This document shows positions 10,459 through 21,060 of a stretch of DNA of 64,000 bases, in pieces. How positions within the stretch are numbered: the stretch's first letter is position 1; every line of letters starts with the position of its first letter. The DNA lies in the NCBI GenBank assembly GCA_014529385.2, contig CM043952.1:155473057-155537056 (forward strand). Direction: 5' to 3'. The notes under the pieces are model-generated. The model was given only the letters and a program-made list of their open reading frames with translations. It was not told the origin of the DNA and ran no database searches. The stretch comes from Adiantum capillus-veneris (lineage: Eukaryota; Streptophyta; Polypodiopsida; Polypodiales; Pteridaceae). The position numbers and the translations under genes were made by a program.

Positions 10459-11955
10459 TGATGCATGGTTTTTAGGACCCCTTTTGAAGATGCAATAAAG
10501 GAACAGTCAGTTGTTGGGGAGATGAGGATACTCTAGTCCAAGGGATCTCGAAAGAGAAGAAAAATCTACTTCACAAGCACCAAAGAGTAAAAAGTGCCAT
10601 GGACAGAAGATACGTGGGAACGAGCTCTTATGCATGCCTACAACCTATATCTTACAGAATAGCCCATTCTAGGTGTGAATTTCTAGTGAAATTTACACGA
10701 GGATGTTCGTGCGGACTCACAGCACAGCATACTCCGTTTTCACTTTTTTACCGACAGTAAATATTTTTTACCTACAGTAAATATTTTTCACCTACATGGT
10801 AAATACAAATCACTTTTTACCTACAATAACTTTTTTTACCCATGGTAAATATTTTTTACTGCACCATAAGTATTTGGTAGATAACAGTTCACTGTTACTA
10901 GAAGCAGTGATTGGGCATCAAAAATGCAGTTACAGGAGGAGAAAAGGGGAAAATCTTATGGTAAAGGTGAGTCAACAGGGATAAAGACTTTTGAGTTGAA
11001 AAGAGACATGCTGATTTTTTCAAAGAACACATGTCAAAAGAAGCCATGGTTGAGGATTTTTTGAGAATTTGATATTCAGGAGGACCCAGCAGGTCCCCCC
11101 CTGACATGTGCAGAACCTCCAGTTTCAACAGCCACCTTACCTGCTCTTAAATGCTGGTCAAGGCCTTATCCCCATGTGTCACAATCAGAAAAATCAGCAT
11201 TTACCCTCCCCTCTCACATCACTCTAGAGAATATCTTGATGGTGACATATCAGGTGACCTCAATCTGTTGACCACCCTAAGCAAAAAGTAGCCCCAATAA
11301 GCGGATTTAATCATGTTTATCCCTAATCCTAAACCCTCTCAGAAACCTATATAAGGAGGCCTTCTCTCACTCAAAACCAACACTTCACCCCCTTCACCAA
11401 GCAATGAAGCTATGACGACATTGCTCACAACGAGGAGCTATGGATGGAGCTCTACTCTCTCTCCCTCTCTCTCTCTCCCTCTAGTATGCTACATTACTAG
11501 CCCTAAAACCTAAATAAGGAGTCGTCTCTCATGCTCCATGGCCACCATCCTCGCCATCATTCTCTAAGGTATTGATGTGTTGCTAGTAGGATCATACCTA
11601 CTTGCTGGGTTGATTATTTTTGACAAGGGATTATGCCATCTTTGGCTTGCTTCTCTATATCCTTGTTATGTATGATCAGATGCCGTTGTATTGTTAAGCT
11701 GATGTCTTGTGTATATATATTCTACATAAGGTCCCTAAGCTTCGTTTCTATGTGTTTTGCCATATGTTTTGATGCCATCATAATGCCAGAAGTCTCACTT
11801 GCCTATGTGCACTATGTGTGAGGTCCCTAAACCTCTTAATTTAGGGTGGTGCCCCCTTTGTTTTGTTCTTTGCTTGTTTGCATGAGGTGTGGTTTGTGGA
11901 GTGTGCACGAGTACAGAGAGGCCACCCGACTACACTGCTCTTTTTCCCGCTATCA
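10459..11955 (+). repeat. Inner element 3' LTR (1497 bp)
   Basis: Near-identical to 2261-3756. Differences are scattered substitutions and small indels, for example an extra GA near 11918. It ends TATCA, followed by the target duplication CATGG and then the remainder of the outer LTR. Confidence 0.93.
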
Positions 11956-12307
11956 CATGGTTGGGAGCAATTTTGGAGCCCCTTCCTACATATGCAAGGG
12001 CTACTGAGATGGTGTGAGGGTATGGTGTTTATGAACAAAAGTGTAGAGATTTTCCTTGGTTTTCATTGGTTTTTTTTTTCCCAAAATTTAGTGCTTTTTT
12101 TGCTTCCTTGACTGCAATTGATCATAGCTAGGGCTATGACAGTATAGAGGGAAGCTAGTCGAGTGTAGGTGGGGTTTTTTGCATGCAAGGGTGACGGTGT
12201 TTGAGAGTGGAGATCAGATCCTATCCTCTTGTGAGAGCTACTTTAATTTTCCTCATATATCTTGTGAGTATGGAGGTGTTATAGAGGCCACCCCCAAATC
12301 CTTCACA
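11956..12307 (+). repeat. Outer element 5' LTR, second part
   Basis: After the CATGG duplication the sequence TTGGGAGCAATTTTGG continues the outer LTR and matches 15073-15419. It ends CTTCACA. Confidence 0.9.
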
Positions 12308-12312
12308 TGTTT

Positions 12313-12332
12313 TGGTGCCCCCTTTCTGAGGA
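12313..12332 (+). promoter_or_regulatory. Putative primer binding site, outer element
   Basis: TGGTGCCCCCTTTCTGAGGA begins five bases after the LTR end. It shares TTTTGGTGCCCCC and CTGAGGA with the site of the inner Tat element. The tRNA is not identified. Confidence 0.5.
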
Positions 12333-12400
12333 TCTATTTTGGTTCTCCGGTTGAGACTTTCCCTGAGTCAACCTCAACCTTCTATTTGTAAGTTGTTTTC

Positions 12401-13129
12401 ATGATTTCTCCAAGTTTTACAAGTGAAGATGATCAGGACCCAAGAAGGTTCTTGAGATAGGTACAATTGCAATGTTTACTGACAGGAAATGATTGTGAAG
12501 CAGAATGGTTGCGTATGTTTCCTCTCTTGCTTGAGGGTGATGCTTATGTCTGGTATAAGATCTTGAATGATGCAAATAAGAGTTGTTGGTCACTCTTGGA
12601 AGCATTATTTCTTCAAAGATATGTAGTGATGCCAACTCCAAATGAAGCTTGGTCAAGGGTGAAGAGCTTATCTATGCGCGAAGATGAGTTTGTTTCTTGC
12701 TTTTGGAAGAGGTTCAATGATGTATGGATGCAATGGGAAAAGTGTGTGAAGTATGCTAATGTGATGTCACTGAAAGAGTTACATGGTACACACATGCAAT
12801 TTGAGAGGTTGAACATGTTGATAAGCAAGTTGAAACCTACCTTGCGTTCACATGTGGAATTGAAGAATCCAAAAAGCATGAAAGAAGCACTACATGTTGC
12901 CTACAACAAAGAGAGGAAGATAAGGCTTATGGTAGGTTTGGATGCACCACCTAAGATAGAGGATATGCATTTGGTTGATTTATTGTGTAAAGTTTTTGAA
13001 AATGGTCATGAACTTGAGAAGCCATTTTCTATTGATGAGGAGGAAACAAAGCATGCAAATATAGCAGCATGTGATCACGTGGAAGAAAATGACATACATG
13101 TGGTGAATGCTTATGATGTAGACATATAA
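12401..13129 (+). pseudogene. Gag-like protein of outer element
   Basis: The ATG at 12401 is in frame with a TAG at 12458-12460, then an open run to a TAA at 13127-13129. The protein has the layout of plant gypsy Gag capsid: DPRRFL near the start, WLRMFPLLLEGDAYVWY, then FLQRYV, VSCFWKRFNDV, and a LISKLKPTLRSHVELKNPKS segment. No CCHC knuckle is seen. The next frame (13136 on) is in the same phase, so a single stop separates the two. Gag identity rests on the pattern of motifs, not on a search. Confidence 0.7.
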
Positions 13130-13135
13130 AATTCT

Positions 13136-14320
13136 ATGGATTCTTCTCTTGATGTTGGAGATGATGATTCTTATGCTTTGGAAAATTTTTTGAATCCCAT
13201 GGTTAAGAGTGATGTTGATGTGGATGGAGCTTATGTGTCTACAAATGGCTTATTTGATGAAAATGCTTTGGTATGCAAAGTTGTGGGAGCATCTACAATG
13301 GAATATGTATGTGATGTGGGTTGTATAGACTCTCCTCTTGAGTATGAGTATGCTGATGTGGTTGAATTTCATGGTCTACAAGAATCTCATGCTACTCTTG
13401 TGGTTGATGATGAAGACTATGCCTCTACTCCTAGGTTGCTTGATGAGTTGCCTATGGTTGCCAATGATGATGTAAATGCTTTTGGTGATTTGGATTATCA
13501 CTTGGATGTTAATGAGGTCAATATGGATTCATTTAATGTCACCAAAGAACCCATTGGTGAGGATGAGGTGGCTGATATCCAAGACTTTGTTTCCACATAT
13601 GACATGTTTGATGATATGCATATGGTTGCCGATCATGTGGACGGTTGTGTTGCACAAGGTTCTATGGAGTCCCATGTTGAGCTTAAACGTAATGACTTGG
13701 ATGCTTTGATTGTTGATTTTCAGCCTAAATTTTTTCATGATGATGTGGTCCTTGATGATGGCATATCTGTTAGTGGCTTGCTTGGTGAGCTACTTGTTGT
13801 TGGAAGCTCTAATGTCAACCACGAGAGATTGTTAGAGGAAGTTTTGAGGCTAATGAAAGAGGGTCTTTGCTTTGGAAATCTTGATGATATGGATGGTCAT
13901 ATGCTTTGTGCTAGTGGCTTTGATATGCTTGTCAAGCTGGATGATGGCATGCCTTATGGTCTTAATTGTGATATGCAAGAGAAAGTGCTCTTTTGTGGTT
14001 TGGCATGCAAGGACACTTTGAATGTCTTGACTAGACAAATTATGGTTGAGAATGTAGAAGCTTTGATGGATATATTTGAAATCAGTGATTTCTATGAGTT
14101 GAAGCATGAAATTTTTGGCTTGGATTCAATGCAAAATTATGTGTATGATAGAGGGAAAAGACAAATGTCTCGTGTCAATAGCATATGGGATTTTTCTTCG
14201 GTGGGAGAAGCTCCTACTATGTTATGCATATGTTTATTGGATGCAACATGGAGGTGGATGGTAAGAGAATCTATGTTATTTTTAGCTCACATCTTATATT
14301 TTGCGTCTTTTATGGCATGA
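13136..14320 (+). CDS. Acidic ORF of outer element, unknown function
   Basis: This 394-codon frame follows the Gag-like ORF after one TAA in the same phase, so the two may once have been one protein of over 600 residues. It is very rich in Asp, Val, Met and Leu, with repeated short acidic clusters (VDVDGAY, VVDDEDYA, MFDDMHMV). There are no RT, protease, RNase H or integrase motifs and no zinc knuckle. The C-terminal 40 residues are hydrophobic. I do not recognise the family; a structural or Gag-extension role is a guess. Confidence 0.5.
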   Translation: MDSSLDVGDDDSYALENFLNPMVKSDVDVDGAYVSTNGLFDENALVCKVVGASTMEYVCDVGCIDSPLEYEYADVVEFHGLQESHATLVVDDEDYASTPRLLDELPMVANDDVNAFGDLDYHLDVNEVNMDSFNVTKEPIGEDEVADIQDFVSTYDMFDDMHMVADHVDGCVAQGSMESHVELKRNDLDALIVDFQPKFFHDDVVLDDGISVSGLLGELLVVGSSNVNHERLLEEVLRLMKEGLCFGNLDDMDGHMLCASGFDMLVKLDDGMPYGLNCDMQEKVLFCGLACKDTLNVLTRQIMVENVEALMDIFEISDFYELKHEIFGLDSMQNYVYDRGKRQMSRVNSIWDFSSVGEAPTMLCICLLDATWRWMVRESMLFLAHILYFASFMA

Positions 14321-14402
14321 AAAATAGGAGAATGTTTACAATGATGTGAAAGTATGCACATGAAACACTTGAAAGTGTTCCATGCTTGTTGTGGGGGCAA
14401 TA

Positions 14403-15419
14403 TGTGACGTGTTTTGGCGAAATGGTGCGGACCACCCCAAAGTCTTTGCGAGATGTTCTTTGGTTCTCTTAGACCTCTTGGATGTTAATAAAGAATGCTT
14501 GTACAAAGTGTACAAAGGTGGTGTGTGCCAGTTGTCTCTATGCATGCGTGCCAGTTGTGCGGGGTACATAGTTTTGCTGTTTTTGTACATAGAAGTGTCG
14601 AGACTTAAAAGTGTGAGTAAGTGCTTTAAAAATATGAAGAAAAACTGAGTTTTTATCAACTTGGGGTCGTGAGTGAGTGGGAGTTTTCAGCTGTGAAGAA
14701 GAAAGCCTCTCTTGCTACAGTCTGCGGTGGTGCGTGGGGGTTGTGTAGTGGAGGTGCCCGTGTGTGTGTGCGAGGGCCTAGAGCCTTGATTGGAGAGTGT
14801 GTCTCTCATCAAGAAGGCCATGAACATGGGTGGTGGCCTCTGCACTTTCACCCCTCTTCTCTCTTTTTGGTGATGGAGCTGCGTGAAGCGAAGCTTTCTT
14901 GTACGCGTGTGCCTGCTACTCAGGTTTGGCAGTGAAAGCCCCTTGTTATTGTTGTGAATGGGAGGTTGTTTCCCCATGTTTTCCATGGTTTTTTCTGTGT
15001 TTTTTGGCTGAGCATCATGAGTTTTTTTATAACTCATGATTGGCATGGTTTTTGATGGGTTTGTGTGCATGGTTGGGAGCGATTTTGGAGCCCCTTCCTA
15101 CATATGCAAGGGCTGCTGAGATGGTGTGAGGGTATGGTGTTTATGAACAAAAGTGCAGATATTTTCCTTGGTTTTCATTGGTTTTTTTTTTTCCAAAATT
15201 TAGTGCTTTTTTTGCTTCCTTGACTGCAATTGATCATAGCTAGGGCTATGACAGTATAGAGGGAAGCTAGTCGAGTGTAGGCGGGGTTTTTTGCATGCAA
15301 GGGTGAGTGTGTTTGAGAGTGGAGATCGGATCCTATCCTCTTGTGAGAGCTACTTTACTTTTCCTCATATATCTTGTGAGTATGGAGGTGTTATAGAGGC
15401 CACCCCCAAATGCTTCACA
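14403..15419 (+). repeat. Outer element 3' LTR (1017 bp), uninterrupted
   Basis: It starts TGTGACGTG after a G-rich run GTGGGGGCAATA (polypurine-like) and ends CTTCACA. It contains GTGTGCATGGTTGGGAGC at about 15062-15079, the unbroken form of the site where the inner element entered the 5' LTR. Confidence 0.92.
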
Positions 15420-15473
15420 ACGTCAATGTTTTCTTTGCCTATTCCCATGCTACAGTGCAATGATGAAAGGTTG

Positions 15474-15664
<191 letters not shown>

Positions 15665-15699
15665 CTCTCTCCTGTGCATAGTGTGAGAGGTTAGATCAG

Positions 15700-15935
15700 A
15701 TGGAGTCGTGGCCATTATCGAGCAACAGCATGCACTTCGTGAATTTGATTGACTCATCAGAGCTCTCGTTGTTTCTGCGACCTTTGGATCAAGCCTATAC
15801 TGTAGCGATGGATGCAGAGTGGAAGTCTCTGCACCCAAATGACACAAAGAGACGTTTCCTTGTGTCTCCATTATGCAGCTTGCCTGAGGCTTACAACCTG
15901 CAGCGGGGATCCTCTCCTTGCTCATTGAGCGGTAT
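15700..15935 (+). pseudogene. EXD3-like: Relic first exon of DEDD 3'-5' exonuclease
   Basis: The ATG at 15700 opens MESWPLSSNSMHFVNLIDSS, then LDQAYTVAMDAEWKS. VAMDAEWK is exonuclease motif I (catalytic Asp and Glu) of the RNase D/WRN-type DEDD family. The setting, N-terminal motif I followed by a basic linker, matches plant EXD3/mut-7-like proteins. After DTKRRF, residues resembling SLLQLAC and a GGSPS-like turn appear only if the frame changes, so at least two indels are present. A possible donor, GAGC|GGTATAT, lies near 15930. No further exons are seen, and retroelement remnants follow. Family recognition is from memory of the motif and was not searched. Confidence 0.6.
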
Positions 15936-15945
15936 ATTTTCTCAC

Positions 15946-15946
15946 T

Positions 15947-15974
<28 letters not shown>
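15946..15974. repeat. (CA)n microsatellite
   Basis: About 14 CA units right after the exonuclease relic. Confidence 0.95.
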
Positions 15975-15977
<3 letters not shown>

Positions 15978-16094
15978 TCCTTCTGATTGTCTGTGTTTAT
16001 GTTCAAGGTTGTTTGCTAGATGTCACTCGATTTTGTATTAGCTCGAAAACACTTGCTCGGAGTTTGGGATTCCTCCTAACCAATATTGTTAGTA

Positions 16095-16590
16095 TAGGAA
16101 GGACTGATTGGGAAATGCATCTTCATTCAGCCTTATGGGCATAAAAGTTTCATTCAAAATAGCCTTGAATGCAACTCCTTTTAACTTGATCTATGGATTA
16201 TATGCAATACTGCCCATGGAATTTTTATTACCCACACTTAGGGTTGTGCACAAATTTGAATGGAAATGACACGAGTTGTTAGAGCAACTCGAGGACCTAG
16301 AACGGCTAGCTTGAACAGATATTACCCATATATATGAACAAAAATGAAAACAAAAAGAGTTTTTTTACTCACATTTGCTGACAAAAGTTTTCAAACAAGG
16401 GGATTGGGTTCTAGTTTACTCGTTGAAACAACTCATACCCAAATTCAAGAAAAAAGGACACAGTCCTTTTATCATTGAGAATGTTTCACTGAGTGGTGCT
16501 ATCAAACTAGCTACATTAGATGGAGAGATCGTGGAAAACTAGATTAGTGGTTTTTGTCTTTGCAAATATCATCTACCTTTGACTAACGAC
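16095..16590 (+). pseudogene. Gypsy integrase C-terminal remnant
   Basis: Frames on the plus strand recover ATPFNLIYGLYAILPMEF (end of the integrase core, compare TPFxLVYG), then ELLEQLEDLERLA, QGDWVLVYSLK, and KFKKKGHSPFIIENVSL, a GPF-like module. Several stops and frameshifts interrupt it. This is the 3' end of an old Ty3/gypsy pol; the rest of that pol is not seen upstream, where the exonuclease relic and (CT)n lie. Confidence 0.7.
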
Positions 16591-16794
16591 CTTTTTCAAA
16601 GCATGCATGCAGCAAAGGAACATAAGCTCAAAAGGAAGTAGGTGATTGAAGAAGCCCAAGAGGAAGCATGCATTTGAGTTCTGAAGCAAAAGGCAGAAAT
16701 GCAATCAATACTTCAAGCTCTACCTCTCAATACCCTTTAGATTCAACCCCTAGCAAATGATGAGGTAGAGACAGATGACAAATAACAAGATGGA

Positions 16795-17110
16795 TTGGAC
16801 ATGCACACAATAGTGACCCTGAAGGATGGGTTCAAAGTCAAAGCACTAGCAGATACAAGCACATGGATTAATGTGATCAACTACACAACGTACAAAAAAG
16901 TAACAACCCAACCGCTGGAATATTTTTTAGCACAAAAAGGCTACCATATAGAGCTAACACCAACAAGTTGGGTCTAATCAATCTTAATATTTTTGTCCAT
17001 GGATTTGTATGCCCACATACTTTTATCCGCATTTTAGACGAACATATGAATGAAGATATCGTGCTAGGAGTTCCTTGGAAAGTTGTCCCCAAGACTGGGA
17101 TGACAAGGTT
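16795..17110 (+). pseudogene. Possible retropepsin-like remnant
   Basis: The frame FKVKALADTSTWINVINYTT resembles the start of a retroelement aspartic protease (D-T/S-G followed by INVI), but the Gly is replaced. Further on, in a shifted frame, DIVLGVPWK resembles the ILGxPW motif found about 80-90 residues later. Spacing fits the family. Decay makes this tentative. Confidence 0.45.
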
Positions 17111-18790
17111 CTAGAATTAGCCCTCAAGGTTGGCCAACTAAGAGTACCATTTGCTTATAGTCAAGAAGGGTGGAAAGGCACTCTCCAATCTCTGACACCA
17201 CCAAGTAGCCAAGAAAAATTCAGGACAGTGCCCACTGCGTATTACCAAATTCATCCACACAAAACAGACATGCAAGGAACTAGGCAATTTTGGGTACCCA
17301 AAATCCAACTTGCTATTGATCCTAAACAAATCTGGGTGTTCAAAAATTGTTGTACACTAAGGAAAAGCCTACTATTGCACCATCCTACCAGCCACAACAA
17401 TGGAAACCTCAATCACAAACAACAAAATGGGAATGGAAACCTAAGCAAGAATCTAAAGCTAAGCTTGAGCCACTAATTGTTCACAAACGACAATCCAAGG
17501 AACAACCAAGGGAAGCTATATATCGATGGGTACTAAAGACTTCACCAATACAAGAAATACCAAACACTTCCAGCACAATGGCTGAGAAAAGTGTGCATAG
17601 CACTATCAAAGAATGAGTGTAACTACAACAAAATTTCCTCTTCAAGAGAGTTAATCAGTAGGATGTGTCACCATCGGCAACCCTTGAGGACACTACTCAA
17701 GACCCACCTCTTGCACCACATAGTGTTTTCAAATGCATCGATATCAGTAGCATGATAGGGATAATCTCATCCATGCATAGAAACGATTTTGTCACTCATG
17801 CACTTCACCATCTGGGCTATACCCTGTCATCCTGGAGGACTCAGGCAAGGAGGGGGGAGGCATTCTCAAAGTGGACCCGGATACCTAAAACTACCCTTGG
17901 ATAAGGGCAAGGTTTTGAAGTTTTTGAAAGTTGACGTGTGAATTCTTGTGACTAAAGAGTAAAATGCCCTTAAAAGCAATCAAAATAGGGATATGTAATA
18001 TGGTAATCCCTAGGTGCGTGTGTGCGTGTAAATAGTGTAAATATTGCCAAAAAACCCAAAAATATTGCAATTTTTACTCTTCTCGCATGTTTTATGACCA
18101 AAAAGTGATTAAAAAGGGAGAAATCCACAAAAAATATGGCCAAGTATTAAAATTAGGTGTGTTTTTGTATTTTGGAGCATGGAATGGAATTTTTTTGAGT
18201 AGTTTTGGATAATTTGTTCAATTTTGTTAATAAAGCTAATAAAAATTCAAAATAAATAAGCAAGAATGCTAGAATGGAATCCGAATTGAAATGCCAAATC
18301 TTGAAGCTCAATGGAACGGCCAAAAAAAAATTGGGACAACTTCGATCAAATTGTTCGATGAACACACCGACTCACTAACGACTTTGGACAACTTTTGGCA
18401 AAAAGGTTCTTAGGTGTCAATTTTTTTAAAAAAAATGATCCGAGGGTAATTGTGAGGGCTACTTGGCTCAAAGGGTAGGTACAGGATGGGGAGTATCAAA
18501 AAAGTCCAGGTATGTATAGTCCTTTAGGTCATTTCTACTCTCATTTGCATTCTAGTCCTTTGAGGGAGTTCCTAACTAGAACAAGAAATTATTTGATTAC
18601 CATGTTGTCCACCACCAAGGTCGTAGAGGGCACAGCAACACAGGGCAATCAAGGAGTTCTCAGCAACAACCACGTGTATACGAGCCACGGGCATCCAAAT
18701 CACACCAAGCATGAACCTTGGGCTCATCTAAAGTAGGTGAACACAAGAGTGGGCTCCAAAGTGCAAAAGCAGACCAAAATCTTGACCTCT
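17111..18790. other. Decayed repeat DNA
   Basis: Short open frames (17075-17476, 17347-17616) are rich in Gln, Pro and Lys, as in Gag or protease linkers, but carry no motif. The rest (17900-18790) is AT-rich and non-coding. I see no further feature. Confidence 0.4.
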
Positions 18791-19830
18791 TATCTTTGGC
18801 ACGCCAAAGATAAAAGGCCCATTTTGACACCAGTTTTGACCCACTTGTAAATGTCCTCAAGCAGAATGGTTTTAGAGGTTTGAGGGTTAATTAGAGTCGA
18901 CCTCATCAGGTGAATTAGAGTCCACTTCATCAGGTTATGGAAAAATGACCATATCTCCATCACAAAGTGGCATTTTGCACTTCTGTGTAAAATATTGATC
19001 CATTTGACCTCAAAGTCAAGGGGGGCACTCTACACACTATACCTAACTCTAACGAACCTCCAGTGGGCCCACAACCACAAGCCGATATCCCTGAATCAAA
19101 CTCTACGCAAGAGGAGACAATCAACTTCATTGGGATCAACACCAAGTGCAAGATACAAAACTAGGGACACTTAACTAAACTAGTAGAATCTATATAAGAA
19201 AGGTTGGGGGAAAAAGTAGCAATAATATGAAAAATTTATCTTAGGCACACCAAAGATAAAATTGTCACATTTGAAGCATTTTTTTCACATCTGTTCATGC
19301 AAGCATGACCCACTTAGCCTCAACACACCTTACATAACTATGTCACACTCACATCATTCATGCAATCCTTACCACCAAGAATATACAAGAGGGTACTCAC
19401 AAAGGAATTTTGACCGACCAATTAAGCTTAAACTTTATCGAGGGATTAAGTACCACCCTATAGAGGAGCCCAAGTGGAAAGAAGTCAAAAAAGAACCAAA
19501 TCAATGAAAATATATCTTTGGCATGCCAAAGATAGATCTGTGAACAATTGGACCCTATCTCATCAAATTTTGTTACAGGTGTGTCTATATGAATTGAGTA
19601 AAGCTCCTTGTCAAGTTTCATTAAGATTGACAAAGCCTAACTCCATCAAGCATGACAAGCTCAGATGACGAAAAAAGTAGTCTAGGAATTGCCCATAACT
19701 CTCACCACAGTGGTCAAAATTCCATCATACTTAATGCATATCACCTACAGCACATCAACTCCTGTATATCCACTCTAGCACCAAATTGCAATCACATGCA
19801 CATACTTGCATCTTTGGCATGCCAACGATA
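18791..19830. repeat. Four copies of a 22-bp palindrome
   Basis: The arm TATCTTTGGC, a two-base centre and its complement GCCAAAGATA recur at 18791-18812, 19237-19258 (one arm change), 19513-19534 (central AT, perfect palindrome) and 19809-19830 (two changes). Spacing is about 445, 275 and 295 bp. The sequence between copies is not itself obviously repeated. Confidence 0.85.
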
Positions 19831-19984
19831 AATCTTGCTAAAATTTGATTTTCTTGCACTTCAGCTATTGTATTAGCCTTTATACTTGTTAGTAAGAGGT
19901 GAAACAAGTCTAACAAGCATATCCTAATGATTTTTTTTAGGATCTCTCTCATCTACCTTGAGAGCTCTGAAGAAGAAAAGCATG

Positions 19985-21060
19985 AAGGCTAAGATGGTAG
20001 AGCTTCCCCCGTACCAGCTAGAAGAAAATTCTCTCAAGGAAGCAAATGCTACCTGGGTAGCCAAAGAGTAGCTAGAGCACCAGCATGTCACAGTCTATCA
20101 TGGAATTTTCAAAAGTGCACAAGGATCAAACGTTGAATTGCACATGTTGCCAAAGGAAGCTAAAGATTTGGCAAGAGAAGATGTTGTTCAATCACTGTGG
20201 GAAAAAGATAGGTCTCATAGACTATATCCAGCTAGAGCCATGTGGTGTCAACTACAAAAGGGCTTGTGATCATGCATAGCATTAACAAAGACGATCAAGC
20301 CACTATTTCAGGTCTGAATGACACTCCAATAGAGGTAAACATCACAAAAGAGCAGATAGTGGATGCTCTAAAACTGCCCCAAGGGGGGGAAAACTATGAG
20401 ACCGCTAGCTACCTACCACTGCCATTTTCACTAGTAAATCAACATCTTTCTTGGATCTCCCGCAGAAAGGTGTAGAGCGGGAACTCATGATATGCCACCA
20501 ACACTTCCATTTCATGGAAAAAAGGCCACCTCGATATATATGCCATAATCACGCAGTGGCATCTACCTTCACCCAGGAATCAAAGAAAGAAGAGGCTATA
20601 GAGGTCAATCATGCTCAATATATCCACACTACCCTAAAACATGTAAAGAAACCAGAACACATATCTTTCTTGGGGGGCCTAGAAGTACTCACTAGGATAG
20701 TGTATCATGTTATCGGCCAAGTAGATCACCTACCACCAGCCCCTAAGAAAAACTTGTGTCTAGCATGCAAATTGGATGGAGAGGAAGAGGTACAGACCAG
20801 AGCACAACCGATTATCACAAGGCTAAGAAGAATACTTGTCCAAGTCTCTCAAGTAGTGGAAAAAACAGAAATGGCCACTACATCAATGGAACTTGAAAGA
20901 GACAAGGAACAAGATGAGGAGGAGGAGACAACCCTAGAGAGAAAATCAAGAGAAAAAGGCAAATCTAAAGTGGAAGAGGCACTACCCAAGAAACAACCAT
21001 GCCCAATGGCATTCAAGTCAAAGAGCCAACCCAAAGAGCATCAAGAATAGGAAGAGAAGC
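19985..21060 (+). pseudogene. Retroelement accessory ORF, copy 1
   Basis: A broken coding region. A frame from about 20000 reads VELPPYQLEENSLKEA and, after one stop, continues to about 20268. A shifted frame gives DQATISGLNDTPIEVNI and EQIVDALKLP (20280-20400). Then 20451-21050 gives LTRIVYHVIGQVDHLPPAP and a highly charged Lys/Glu tail ending KSKSQPKEHQE. Matching segments in the same order occur on the minus strand at 39-42 kb (GEATLTDNDGETIKLG, then LSRIAYQALGMIDELPE). I do not recognise the family; its recurrence beside gypsy remnants suggests an extra ORF of an LTR element. Confidence 0.55.

Larger units (their letters stand above)
2261..11955 (+). mobile_element. Inner Ty3/gypsy retrotransposon, Tat-like, 9.7 kb
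   Basis: LTRs at 2261-3756 and 10459-11955 are nearly identical (about 20 differences by eye over 1.5 kb). They start TGATGCATGG and end TATCA, with a 5-bp duplication CATGG at 2256-2260 and 11956-11960. The order is LTR, PBS-like site, extra ORF, gag, zinc knuckle, protease, RT, RNase H, second (archaeal-type) RNase H, integrase, polypurine tract, LTR. RT before integrase defines Ty3/gypsy, and a second RNase H before integrase is the known mark of the Tat lineage. Stops and frameshifts in gag and pol mean this copy is not intact. Low LTR divergence implies a fairly recent insertion. Confidence 0.93.
1590..15419 (+). mobile_element. Outer non-autonomous LTR retrotransposon, interrupted
   Basis: The outer element has a 5' LTR in two pieces (1590-2260 and 11961-12307), an internal region (12308-14402) and an intact 3' LTR (14403-15419). 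The LTRs begin TGTGACGTG and end TTCACA. Flanks ACGT at 1586-1589 and 15420-15423 fit a 4-bp target duplication. The younger Tat element sits inside the 5' LTR. By eye the LTR copies differ by roughly 3-4 percent, more than those of the inner element, as nesting order predicts. The internal region carries a gag-like frame and a second acidic frame but no protease, RT, RNase H or integrase, so it would need pol from another element. Superfamily cannot be proven without pol; the PBS-like site links it to the inner Tat element. Confidence 0.85.
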
